Of a DNA stretch of 64,000 bases, positions 46,780 through 55,211 are shown one piece after another. Numbering within the stretch: the first letter of the stretch is position 1; each line of letters opens with the position of its first letter. The notes under the pieces are model-generated. The model was not told the DNA's origin. It searched no databases and saw only the letters and a list, made by a program, of their open reading frames with translations. Source of the DNA: Bacillaceae bacterium OF18-1A. Its GTDB lineage: Bacteria > Bacillota > Bacilli > Bacillales > Bacillaceae_G. The stretch is taken from positions 1,054,001 to 1,118,000 of the forward strand of contig JAQEWB010000001.1 of assembly GCA_027694045.1 (NCBI GenBank). Direction: 5' to 3'. A program made the translations under genes and the position numbers.

Positions 46780-47523
46780 ATGAAACCATATAAACGAGTG
46801 TTAATTAAATTAAGCGGCGGTGCGCTTGCTGACCAATCCGGAAATAGCTTTAACTCCAAACGACTAGAACATATCGCAAACGAAATTTTATCCATTGTTG
46901 AATTAGGTATCGAGGTTTCCATCGTCATCGGTGGTGGCAATATTTTCAGAGGTCACTTAGCTGAAGAATGGGGAATTGATCGTGTAGAAGCTGATAATAT
47001 CGGGACGTTAGGTACGATTATTAACAGCTTAATGCTTCGCGGCGTTTTAACAAGTAAAACCAATAAAGAAGTACGCGTTATGACTTCCATCCCCTTTAAC
47101 GCAGTAGCTGAGCCATATATTCGCTTGCGTGCAATCCACCATTTAGATAACGGTTATATCGTTATTTTCGGAGGCGGAAACGGGCAACCGTTCGTTACGA
47201 CAGATTATCCAAGTGTACAAAGAGCCATTGAAATGAATAGTGATGCCATATTAGTTGCCAAGCAAGGAGTCGATGGTGTCTTTACAAGCGATCCCAAACA
47301 TAATAAAACTGCCAAAATGTATAGCAAACTAAATTATAACGATATCGTTAGACAAAACATACAGGTAATGGACCAAGCGGCTTTACTGCTTGCCCGTGAC
47401 TATAATTTACCGGCACACGTTTTTAACTTTGATGAGCCAGGCGTAATGAAAAGAATTTGCTTAGGTGAGCATGTGGGGACGTTAATTAATGATGATGTTT
47501 CGATGCTTGTGCATGAAAAATAA
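46780..47523 (+). CDS. pyrH: UMP kinase, second copy (PyrH-2 type)
   Basis: 247 aa from ATG 46780, with AGGGGG seven bases ahead. Amino acid kinase fold: KLSGGALAD (family usually KLSGEAL), IGGGNIFRG, the DNIGTLGTIINSLML helix, and GGGNGQPFVTTD. It phosphorylates UMP to UDP with ATP. It is not next to frr/tsf, where the essential pyrH of Bacillus lies, so this is the extra copy known from the B. cereus group. The change of Glu to Gly in the first loop is a difference from the main copy. Control by a leader-peptide attenuator is likely. Confidence 0.9.
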   Translation: MKPYKRVLIKLSGGALADQSGNSFNSKRLEHIANEILSIVELGIEVSIVIGGGNIFRGHLAEEWGIDRVEADNIGTLGTIINSLMLRGVLTSKTNKEVRVMTSIPFNAVAEPYIRLRAIHHLDNGYIVIFGGGNGQPFVTTDYPSVQRAIEMNSDAILVAKQGVDGVFTSDPKHNKTAKMYSKLNYNDIVRQNIQVMDQAALLLARDYNLPAHVFNFDEPGVMKRICLGEHVGTLINDDVSMLVHEK

Positions 47524-47535
47524 CTATCCATCTCA

Positions 47536-47563
47536 AAAAGGGTGTCTTTTTTAGACACCCTTC
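47536..47563. terminator. Bidirectional terminator
   Basis: AAGGGTGTCT with AGACACCCTT (47539-47548/47553-47562), between convergent genes. Confidence 0.85.
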
Positions 47564-47571
47564 ATGAATTA

Positions 47572-48783
47572 TTACAAATAAAAATCAACCAATCCCCCTA
47601 CCTTCTCCTTACACCGCTCCCAAAAAGATAATTCCTCAAAAAAATCTTTCGTCATCTCTTTTGAATCATGAAAATCTTGTGATAACGCCTTATTCACTTC
47701 TGATACGATAGTTCCACCATGAATATACAAATTCATCTCATCATTTATATAGAAGCTACGCGCTGTTATATTTGTTGTACCAATAACAGTTAATTCATTA
47801 TCAATAAGCATTAACTTCCCATGAAACATTCCTTTTTTATAACCATATACTTTAATTCCATTATTAATAGCTTGACGTATGTACGGATATGCCGCTTCTT
47901 TAATAAGAGGAATATCTGGTTTATATGACCAAAGTATTTTTACTGTAACACCACGTTTTTGTGCCCTGGTTAAAGCACTCATTAATTCTTTATTTTTCGC
48001 TATAAAATAAGGCGTTGTAATAACAATTGAATGTTTTGCTTGTTTTATTAACTCTATATATTTTCCAGCGACATGGTGTCCATTGTAACTAACCATAGTA
48101 TGTAATGTATTTCCTTTACTAGCTCTATTCGTACTTCTTTGTATACCTTCTTTCGTATCTCGTTTCCAGTCTAAAGCGAACTGCTCTTCTAAATCCTTTG
48201 CACCTTCCCCTTTTATTCGCACATGATAATCACGCCAATATCCAAAACGTTTGTCTTTCCCTAAATATTCATCTCCCATATTAAATCCACCTGTATAACC
48301 AATTTCCCCATCAATCGATGTAATACGGCGATGATTACGGTGATGCAAAGAATAAAATCCAAATGGCAATTCAGGTTTTCTACTATATGTAAAATGCACA
48401 CCACTTTTCTGCAATTCATTTATCATCTTTCTTTCAAATGATAAATCATTAATGCGATCAACTGATAAATAGACGTTTACTCCTTCTTTTGCCTTCTCTT
48501 TTAATAAGTTTAAAAAAGTATGGCTACTTTTATCATCCGACAAAATAAAAAAATATGTGTAAATAGATTGCTTTGCTTCTCTTATGTCAGTAAATAACTG
48601 TTTATAAAACGACTCCCCTTTTACATATAATTGAAAGTCACTATAATGGGATACGTACTCTGTCGGCATATTTTTGCCGGCTTCCATTTTTCTTCCGAGT
48701 GTGACATCAATATGCATCACAATTAAAATAAAAACTAAAATAGCAATAATAATAGAAGTAACTCGTAATATTTTCTTAATCAT
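47572..48783 (-). CDS. Phospholipase D-family protein (cardiolipin synthase-like)
   Basis: 403 aa from ATG 48783 (AAGGAA ahead; a 17-residue extension lacks a site). One N-terminal helix (about 4-26), then two PLD domains. The second HKD motif is standard (HGKLMLIDN). The first reads NHRRITSIDG, so the usual Lys is Arg. Cardiolipin synthases join two phosphatidylglycerols at the membrane. Single helix and short length fit the minor Bacillus cardiolipin synthases. The Lys to Arg change in motif 1 makes activity less certain. Confidence 0.85.
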   Translation of the reverse strand: MIKKILRVTSIIIAILVFILIVMHIDVTLGRKMEAGKNMPTEYVSHYSDFQLYVKGESFYKQLFTDIREAKQSIYTYFFILSDDKSSHTFLNLLKEKAKEGVNVYLSVDRINDLSFERKMINELQKSGVHFTYSRKPELPFGFYSLHHRNHRRITSIDGEIGYTGGFNMGDEYLGKDKRFGYWRDYHVRIKGEGAKDLEEQFALDWKRDTKEGIQRSTNRASKGNTLHTMVSYNGHHVAGKYIELIKQAKHSIVITTPYFIAKNKELMSALTRAQKRGVTVKILWSYKPDIPLIKEAAYPYIRQAINNGIKVYGYKKGMFHGKLMLIDNELTVIGTTNITARSFYINDEMNLYIHGGTIVSEVNKALSQDFHDSKEMTKDFFEELSFWERCKEKVGGLVDFYL

Positions 48784-48856
48784 TTTGATTTCCTTCCACT
48801 CATTTTCTCTCCACCCTTCTATTTTGTCATTCAAATTTAGATTTCATGCTTCATAC

Positions 48857-48892
48857 AAAAAAGGATGTGATTTAGCATCACACCCTTTTTAT
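48857..48892 (-). terminator. Terminator of the ABC exporter operon
   Basis: GGGTGTGAT pairs with ATCACATCC, followed on the minus strand by a T-run; right after the last permease gene. Confidence 0.85.
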
Positions 48893-48893
48893 A

Positions 48894-50039
48894 TTAAACA
48901 AAGTTTCTTGCATCATTATTTCTTCCAAATTTATAAATAGCAATTAAGAAGAATGCGATGGCAAAAGCGAATAAAATTAAAATATTTAAATACAACTCAG
49001 AGAATGGAATTCCTTGCTGTAACTTTGATACTGTGTCTAACAACCATCTCTGCGGAAGAAAATCAGCTACTTTTTGTACTGCTTTTGGCATAATGTCATA
49101 TGGAAAGTAGCATCCAGCAAGTAAACATGTTGGTACAATGACCATGTTTTGCATCGCATTTGCCGATGCTGAATTTTTCGAAAAAGCGACAATTACTAAT
49201 GACATTCCAATTGCTACTAAAGCAAATATCATAAGCACACCTATCATTACTATGAAAGGCATATTAATGTTCGTATGAAAAACATTCGTTAAAAATAGAA
49301 TGGTAATAATAATTTGTACTGTTAATATGATCATATTTACTCCGACGTTAGATAGTATAAATTTCTTCCCATCTATCGGTGTTGATAATAATCTAAAATA
49401 CGTTCTATTCTCTTTTTCTTTTAAAATATAGCCCGATAAGTTCACCGCTGAAAATAACATAAACATAATGAGGTAACCCATCGTTTGATTCGTCATATCT
49501 TTATTTTTCGAAGTATCTTCTAGCGTCTCAGTTTTCACTTTAAATGAACTTTTTTGATATCCTGTGTACATCGTATCGAATGCACTTTGATCTGTTCCTG
49601 CTACTTTACTAATCGCTGCTACATTATCAATATAGCTGTATAAATATGACTTTATAAATGCTGTTACTTGATCACCTTTAATCGATGAAATTTCAATATG
49701 ACTCGGTTTCCCTTCGCGAATACTTTCGGAAAAACCAGACTGTAACGTAATAACTCCATCAAGTTTTTTTGAAGTGAGTTTATCTTCTACTTCAGATTCT
49801 TTCACTTTACTTACTTTCACATGATTGATTTCTTCTAAAAATTTCACCGTATCATTTGCTATAGGCTGATTTTCCTTATTTATTACCCCTATATTTAACG
49901 TCCCTTGGCCTACATTTCCATATATCGAAAAGGAAATTAATGTTCCTATTATCGGTAAGCTCACAATAATGAGTAGTCCTTTTTTATTTTTCAAAAGGAC
50001 AGATAGTGTTTTTTGCATGAGCCATAAAATATCTTTCAT
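48894..50039 (-). CDS. ABC-2 type permease (LnrN-like)
   Basis: 381 aa from ATG 50039 with GGGAGGGG ahead; a longer frame is unlikely. One helix at the N-terminus, a large extracytoplasmic part (about 45-185), then five helices with the ABC-2 motif LPQRWLLD before the last one. It starts just inside the end of the upstream permease gene. Last gene of a five-gene unit; with its partner it forms a heterodimeric exporter pore. Confidence 0.85.
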   Translation of the reverse strand: MKDILWLMQKTLSVLLKNKKGLLIIVSLPIIGTLISFSIYGNVGQGTLNIGVINKENQPIANDTVKFLEEINHVKVSKVKESEVEDKLTSKKLDGVITLQSGFSESIREGKPSHIEISSIKGDQVTAFIKSYLYSYIDNVAAISKVAGTDQSAFDTMYTGYQKSSFKVKTETLEDTSKNKDMTNQTMGYLIMFMLFSAVNLSGYILKEKENRTYFRLLSTPIDGKKFILSNVGVNMIILTVQIIITILFLTNVFHTNINMPFIVMIGVLMIFALVAIGMSLVIVAFSKNSASANAMQNMVIVPTCLLAGCYFPYDIMPKAVQKVADFLPQRWLLDTVSKLQQGIPFSELYLNILILFAFAIAFFLIAIYKFGRNNDARNFV

Positions 50040-50040
50040 A

Positions 50041-51150
50041 CTATAGCCCCTCCCGTCTGCGTAATACGATAATCGCAAAGATTAAAAAGAGTGCTGAAAT
50101 TCCAATATTTAAAGAGATAACTGGTAGTGCTGCTCCTACATCATTTGCATAAATGATTTTCATAACAGCAGTATTTGCCCACGTTAATGGTGATAAATTT
50201 GTGACAAAGTTTTCTTCAACTACGAAGTACGCTCCGCCGAAAATAGAAGCTAGTTGCACTATTACTAAAATAATCGCTTTTGATGACTCACCTGTTTTCG
50301 TAATATATCCAATTCCTAATCCGAAACTAGTTGCCAAAAGGACTTCTGTTAATAGAATAAGTAAGACAACTCCAAGATGATCACCCCAGTTAGCTTGAAA
50401 AACAAATTTACTAAATAAAACGACAAGTAGTAAACACAGTGCATTTGCCACCATATTACCTAATATTTTTCCAATGAAAATTTCCGCTTTACTTATAGGC
50501 GCTGCAATGAGACGATCTCCTGTTTTACGTAATCGTTCTCCTCGAATTAAATAACTCGCTCCCATCGCACCATATAAAGCAACCATCGTTGTCATTACAA
50601 TTGCATAGTAATCCATAGAACCTGGTTTTTTAGCCGCTTGTAACGCTGTTTCTTTCATATACTCGTTACGTTCTCCGTTTGGAATTACCGTGCTAATTTT
50701 ACTAGGATCTACTTTCTCAACTTCAACTACTACATTGTACTTATCAACAAACGTCGTTACCATTCCTTCAACTATGCTACTTTCAATACTACTTCTATCA
50801 CTTCCGTAAAACTTTACACCGTCCTTATTCAATTCCACGTACGCAGTGTATTTATTTTGTTTTACTTCTTCTTTCCCATCTATTTCTTCAGAAACTTTCT
50901 TAAAGTGAATACCAGATTTACTTACTTCTTTCGCAAACTCTTCAAATGATTGAGAAAATGTAGCATTTGCTCCATCTTTATATATCACTTGTATATCTTT
51001 AATCGAATGACTATCGTTATTAAATGCATTCGTTAACGCTGTTCCTAAAACTAGCATAAGCACAATTGGAAACCCTAGCATAAAAACTAAAGTTCTTACG
51101 TCCCTAAATTCTCTTTTAATGTGCATAATTGCAATATTTAAGATGTTCAA
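50041..51150 (-). CDS. ABC-2 type permease (LnrM-like)
   Basis: 369 aa. Same layout as the downstream permease: helix 1 (about 18-40), extracytoplasmic domain (about 45-170), then five helices, with SYLIRGERLRKTGDRLIAAP between helices 2 and 3. ATG 51150, AGGGAGG ahead. It is 37 bp after the ATPase gene. It would pair with the downstream permease for export of lipophilic compounds. Confidence 0.85.
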   Translation of the reverse strand: MNILNIAIMHIKREFRDVRTLVFMLGFPIVLMLVLGTALTNAFNNDSHSIKDIQVIYKDGANATFSQSFEEFAKEVSKSGIHFKKVSEEIDGKEEVKQNKYTAYVELNKDGVKFYGSDRSSIESSIVEGMVTTFVDKYNVVVEVEKVDPSKISTVIPNGERNEYMKETALQAAKKPGSMDYYAIVMTTMVALYGAMGASYLIRGERLRKTGDRLIAAPISKAEIFIGKILGNMVANALCLLLVVLFSKFVFQANWGDHLGVVLLILLTEVLLATSFGLGIGYITKTGESSKAIILVIVQLASIFGGAYFVVEENFVTNLSPLTWANTAVMKIIYANDVGAALPVISLNIGISALFLIFAIIVLRRREGL

Positions 51151-51187
51151 TTGATGAACCTCCCTTTACCTTTTCTTCATTTCCCTT

Positions 51188-52129
51188 TTATTTATCTCGC
51201 AAGTTTCTTCCAGTCAACGTAAGGAATACTGTTTCTAAGTTTGGAGCCTGCTCCTCTAGTGAACGAATTTCAATCTCGTGATTAATACAATGTTGAATAA
51301 TCTTATTTAAATTATTCAGTCCTGCATCAGAATTCACTTTAATTACGTTCTCTTCAATTTGAACAGCTTTTACACCATTGATCTCTTTTAATTTTTCTAC
51401 CTCTAAATTCTCCACCGATTTTACTTCAATCCAAATATCTTTCGTATCGGTAATAATCGCTTTCAACTGTTCTTTCGTTCCTTCTGCAATCACTTTACCG
51501 TGATCAACAATTGCAATTTTCGTACAAATCTCTTCTACTTCTTCCATGTAGTGACTCGTATAAATAATGGTACTTCCCATTTCATTTAATTTTCGGACAG
51601 ACTGAAGAATATAGTTTCTTGACTGTGGATCGATTCCAACTGTCGGTTCATCCATAATGATTAACTTCGGTCTATGAGCGATTGCACAAGCGATGTTCAA
51701 TCTTCTTTTCATCCCGCCAGAAAAGTTTTTCGGATAACTTTTATGTCTATCACTAAGTCCTACAAATTGAAGTGCTTCTTCTACTCTCTCTTTTAGTTCC
51801 ACTCCTCTTAGTCCGTACAACCCAGCAAAGAATTTCACATTTTCATAGGCAGTTAGTTCTTCATATATCGCAATATCTTGCGGAACAATACCGATATTCA
51901 TTTTCGCAAATCGATTATGTTTCTTTATATTTTTTCCTAGTATGCTAATTTCGCCTTCATTACTTCTTAATAGACCAGCAATCATATTAATTGTCGTACT
52001 CTTACCAGCACCATTCGATCCTAAAAAGCCAAATATTTCTCCTTCTTTAATAGATAAAGACATATTATCAACTGCGATGAAATCACCAAATTTTTTCGTT
52101 AAATTTTTAATTTCTAATGTATTCATCAT
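51188..52129 (-). CDS. ABC transporter ATPase (LnrL-like)
   Basis: 313 aa. Walker A GSNGAGKST, signature SGGMKRRLNIA, Walker B KLIIMDEPTVGIDP and the switch His in TSHYMEEVE. A C-terminal extension (about 225-313) is typical for drug-export ATPases of the CcmA/DrrA/LnrL type. ATG 52129 (or the next ATG one codon on) with GGGGTGA ahead. It drives the two permeases encoded downstream. Confidence 0.9.
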   Translation of the reverse strand: MMNTLEIKNLTKKFGDFIAVDNMSLSIKEGEIFGFLGSNGAGKSTTINMIAGLLRSNEGEISILGKNIKKHNRFAKMNIGIVPQDIAIYEELTAYENVKFFAGLYGLRGVELKERVEEALQFVGLSDRHKSYPKNFSGGMKRRLNIACAIAHRPKLIIMDEPTVGIDPQSRNYILQSVRKLNEMGSTIIYTSHYMEEVEEICTKIAIVDHGKVIAEGTKEQLKAIITDTKDIWIEVKSVENLEVEKLKEINGVKAVQIEENVIKVNSDAGLNNLNKIIQHCINHEIEIRSLEEQAPNLETVFLTLTGRNLRDK

Positions 52130-52158
52130 TTCACCCCTATTTCGGTTTCTCTGCTATC

Positions 52159-52207
52159 ATTATAAACAAAAAGAATGAACCTGCTCAGTGCAGAAGTTCA
52201 TTCTTTT
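52159..52207 (-). promoter_or_regulatory. Inverted repeat and promoter ahead of the ABC genes
   Basis: A 12-bp perfect inverted repeat (AAAAGAATGAAC 52169-52180 with its complement 52196-52207) with an inner CTGC/GCAG stem. On the minus strand it is followed by TTTTTGTTTATAAT. It can be a terminator after the kinase gene or an operator of the response regulator, since its loop covers the -35 position of a promoter whose -10 is TATAAT (52159-52164). Confidence 0.55.
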
Positions 52208-52262
52208 CGCATGAGAATATTCACTTTTTTCATATGAGATGATTCATCCTCGTCCCATTTCC

Positions 52263-53366
52263 TTATATCGGTAACAGCATTGTTACTGAAAAACCACTTG
52301 TTCCATCTACAATAATTTTTCCGTTTACAGACGCTGTTCGCTCTTCCATTCCCATCATACCGAGACCTTTCTTAACAAGAGCTGCACCTTTCCCATTATC
52401 TTTCACTTGTACTTTAATCATTTTATTCAAAACATGAATATCTATTGAGATAACTGTCGCATCTGCGTACTTCATCGCATTTGTTAATGCTTCCGTAACA
52501 TTTTCACCGATAATTTTCCACTGAATGGGAGAAATCATATCTAAGTTCCCTTTATATACGAATGGAATATTCACACCATTCTTACTAGCAAATTCCTCTA
52601 TGAATAATTTCATACGATGAATACCAATTTGCTCTGTTGGTGGCTTCATATTTTTTAATGTGAGTCGAATGCTTTCAATTCCGTCTTTTGAAATATAAAT
52701 TGCATTTTGTAGTAACTCCGCAGATTTTTCTTGATCTATTTCCATTAATCTCTTTGCTGCTTCCATTTGAATGAGCGCTCCCGTCATCGAATGGCCAATT
52801 TTATCATGAATTTCTTGAGATAATCGATTTCGCTCTTCTAACTTAAAGGTGTATTCCGATTGCCTTATGTATTCTTTATTTTCATTTAGACTTTTCGTCA
52901 AACGCTGCATATCTTTTCGCATCTTATCGTTTTGCATTTCTAATTTAAGTAAACGAGTTATATACCGATCTGCTATCATTAAAGAAAGAAAACTAAACGC
53001 GCCAATCAGTCCATACGTCATTTGAATACCTTCTCTTATAAATATGATAGGAAAAATCATTATGATAAAAACTTTCCATTTCTCTTCTATATAATAATTT
53101 ATAATTTCATACAAATTCAAAGGTAAGAACAATATAAAAAACGGATGTATCTTCCATGTGAATAATATAACGGCACCAATTGAGAGACAGGTTATTATCT
53201 TTTTGTATTCATCTTTTTTTATAATTGAAATCGTCACATTTACAGATATATATATAAGCAACGTAAATATAATCCATGGCAAATTCGCAACATTTAAGTA
53301 AATAAAACTAAAGATAATATATATACATACAATTAGCTTACTTACAATTAACCAAAATCCCATCAC
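52263..53366 (-). CDS. Sensor histidine kinase, NarL/LiaS class (LnrJ-like)
   Basis: 367 aa. About five to six transmembrane helices in residues 1-140, no large outside domain, then a HisKA_3 domain with the phospho-acceptor His in RLSQEIHDKIGHSMTGAL and an ATPase part with ENVTEALTNAMKYADAT and DNGKGA. Intramembrane-sensing kinases like this often watch over membrane-active drugs. It follows the regulator gene by 1 bp. Confidence 0.88.
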   Translation of the reverse strand: MMGFWLIVSKLIVCIYIIFSFIYLNVANLPWIIFTLLIYISVNVTISIIKKDEYKKIITCLSIGAVILFTWKIHPFFILFLPLNLYEIINYYIEEKWKVFIIMIFPIIFIREGIQMTYGLIGAFSFLSLMIADRYITRLLKLEMQNDKMRKDMQRLTKSLNENKEYIRQSEYTFKLEERNRLSQEIHDKIGHSMTGALIQMEAAKRLMEIDQEKSAELLQNAIYISKDGIESIRLTLKNMKPPTEQIGIHRMKLFIEEFASKNGVNIPFVYKGNLDMISPIQWKIIGENVTEALTNAMKYADATVISIDIHVLNKMIKVQVKDNGKGAALVKKGLGMMGMEERTASVNGKIIVDGTSGFSVTMLLPI

Positions 53367-53367
53367 A

Positions 53368-54006
53368 TTAATCCACTTTCCCTGTTAAATAATAAATCGC
53401 AATTTGTGTACGATGTTCTAGTCCAGTTTTCCCTAAAACGGATGTAATATAATTCGCGATTGTTCCTTCTGATATGAAAAGTTGCTTCGAGATCTCTTTA
53501 TTCGAAAAGCCTTTCGCAATTAACGCGATAATACTAAGCTCTCTTTCTGTGAAAAGACTCTTATCAATTTTACATTCTTCCTCTTTATTTTCCATTAAAT
53601 TAGACTTAATTTTATCAAGAACAATATCTTGCATAACAGTTTGCCCGTTATACACTCCTTTTATCGCATCACGAATGCGCTCTGGATCATTATTTTTTAA
53701 TAAATAACCTTTCGCTCCGTTTTTTACTGCATCCAAAACATATTCATCATCATCAAATGTCGTTAAAATAAGTGGTTTCACTTTCGTCTCTTCACAAATT
53801 ATTTTTGTTGCCTCTACTCCGTTCATATTCGGCATGCGAACATCTAATAGAGCGATATCAACATCGTTCTTTTTGCAATACTCCACTGCTTCTTTCCCAT
53901 CATTTACTGTATCTACTACTTCAAACTCTTCGTATGTATTTAAAATAATTTTCATGCCCTCTCTAATAAAAGAGTTATCATCTGCTATTAATATTTTAAT
54001 TTTCAT
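53368..54006 (-). CDS. Response regulator, NarL/LuxR class (LnrK-like)
   Basis: 212 aa from ATG 54006. A GTG at 54042 is an alternative start; neither has an ideally spaced ribosome site, but the family starts right before KIKILIADDN. Receiver with DD pair, Asp in ALLDVRMPN and Lys in LLKNN; C-terminal HTH LTERE-type (FTERELSIIALIAKGFSNKEI). With the kinase and the three ABC genes the set matches the B. subtilis linearmycin/polyene resistance system yfiJKLMN (lnrJKLMN), though here the regulator comes first. Confidence 0.88.
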   Translation of the reverse strand: MKIKILIADDNSFIREGMKIILNTYEEFEVVDTVNDGKEAVEYCKKNDVDIALLDVRMPNMNGVEATKIICEETKVKPLILTTFDDDEYVLDAVKNGAKGYLLKNNDPERIRDAIKGVYNGQTVMQDIVLDKIKSNLMENKEEECKIDKSLFTERELSIIALIAKGFSNKEISKQLFISEGTIANYITSVLGKTGLEHRTQIAIYYLTGKVD

Positions 54007-54166
54007 GTTTGTTAGTATGGACCTTCCCCTACTAACATTCACATCCTTTCTTCTCTTAACATTTCCTACTTGCTCATTATATACTTCTCTCTACCATTTT
54101 TTCACACCTTTTTCATATAGCACCTTAACAAAAAATATATTATTCTTTTTTTACAACATGTGTAGG

Positions 54167-54196
54167 GTGACTTATTGTTTTTTACGTCTATATAAT
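54167..54196 (+). promoter_or_regulatory. Promoter of the ECF sigma operon
   Basis: GTGACT (54167-54172), 18 bp, TATAAT (54191-54196); start expected near 54203, just before AGGAGG at 54211. Confidence 0.5.
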
Positions 54197-54225
54197 AGAA
54201 TGCGTCAAAAAGGAGGGAGAGAACC

Positions 54226-54771
54226 ATTGAGGAAAAACAATTAATCGAAAAAGCACAACAAGGAAGCGAGCATGCTTTTCGTATCCTTGTGCAAACGTAT
54301 CGTCATTATATTTTTCAAGTTATCTTTTCTATTGTAAGACATGAAGAAGATGCGAAAGATGTTACACAAGAAGTATTCGTAAAAATTCATGCCTCTCTCC
54401 CAAATTATCAATTTCGCGGATTAAAAACGTGGATGGCACGTATCGCTACCAATCACGCTATTGATTATAAGAGGAAGAAAGCTAGAGAAAACGAAGAACT
54501 CTCCTTATGTAAAGAAACTGAAGAAAATATAAAGTCTTCTCACAATATTGAAGCTTTACTATTGACGAAAGAGCAAAAATTACTCATTGCTCAAAAACTA
54601 CGAGAACTTCCCGAAAATTATCGTGACGTCGTTCTCGCACATTACTTAGAGGAAAAAAGTTATCAAGAAATTGCTTTTCAGGAAAACATCGAAGTGAAAA
54701 CAGTCGAAATGAAACTGTATCGGGCAAGAAAATGGATTAAAAAACATTGGAAGGAGAAAGATTTTCTATGA
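54226..54771 (+). CDS. ECF sigma factor with an apparent ATT start codon
   Basis: 181 aa if started at ATT 54226. The frame has no ATG, GTG or TTG between its upstream stop (54196) and GTG 54289, and that GTG has no ribosome site and would cut off region 2.1. AGGAGG at 54211-54216 lies nine bases before the ATT, ideal spacing. Region 2 (EKAQQGSEHAFRILVQTY, then DAKDVTQEVFVKIH) and region 4 (LRELPENYRDVVLAHYLEEKSYQEIA) are complete. The stop overlaps the ATG of the anti-sigma gene. Four genes with overlaps form one operon. Confidence 0.85.
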   Translation: MEEKQLIEKAQQGSEHAFRILVQTYRHYIFQVIFSIVRHEEDAKDVTQEVFVKIHASLPNYQFRGLKTWMARIATNHAIDYKRKKARENEELSLCKETEENIKSSHNIEALLLTKEQKLLIAQKLRELPENYRDVVLAHYLEEKSYQEIAFQENIEVKTVEMKLYRARKWIKKHWKEKDFL

Positions 54772-55211
54772 TGCATTATTCAAAAGAAGATTGGCGCAAT
54801 TATACATTAGATGTTATAGAGAGCAATGAACGTGAATCTATGGAAGAACACCTTTATGAATGTGATCATTGTTTAGCACTTTATATGGAAAGTATTGATG
54901 AACAACAGGAAAACCTTCCAATGATAAATGATGATTCATTTACGAACGAAGTTATAGCGCAAATACATTTTGAAACGCTACAAACTAATGAAAATATAAA
55001 AACAAACTCACTAAAGCGAACGATTATTCACTACATAATTGCGACCGCGGCTACAATTATTTTTATGGTAAGTGGTTTATTCCAATATATTTTCACAGCG
55101 ACATCAAATTTCGAGAAATCTTCCAAAGAAAATGAAACTTCTATTTCACAACAAATTGTAAACAAATCAGTAGACACATCAAAAAAGGATGGAGGTTTAA
55201 ATCATGAATAA
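54768..55211 (+). CDS. Anti-sigma factor with zinc-finger-like N-terminus
   Basis: 147 aa from ATG 54768, overlapping the sigma stop (ATGA), with AAGGAG ahead. The N-terminal 45 residues have the anti-sigma HxxxCxxC pattern (EEHLYECDHCLALY) found in zf-HC2/ZAS proteins. One transmembrane helix (about 85-108) follows, then a short Ser/Lys-rich outside tail. It would hold the ECF sigma factor at the membrane until a signal arrives. Its end overlaps the start of the next gene. Confidence 0.85.
   Translation: MMHYSKEDWRNYTLDVIESNERESMEEHLYECDHCLALYMESIDEQQENLPMINDDSFTNEVIAQIHFETLQTNENIKTNSLKRTIIHYIIATAATIIFMVSGLFQYIFTATSNFEKSSKENETSISQQIVNKSVDTSKKDGGLNHE

Noticed and set aside
54227..54244. TTG at 54227 as start of the ECF sigma gene
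   Set aside because: It is out of frame with the sigma sequence and meets a stop within a few codons.
54289..54291. GTG at 54289 as start of the ECF sigma gene
   Set aside because: No ribosome site, and it would remove the conserved start of region 2.
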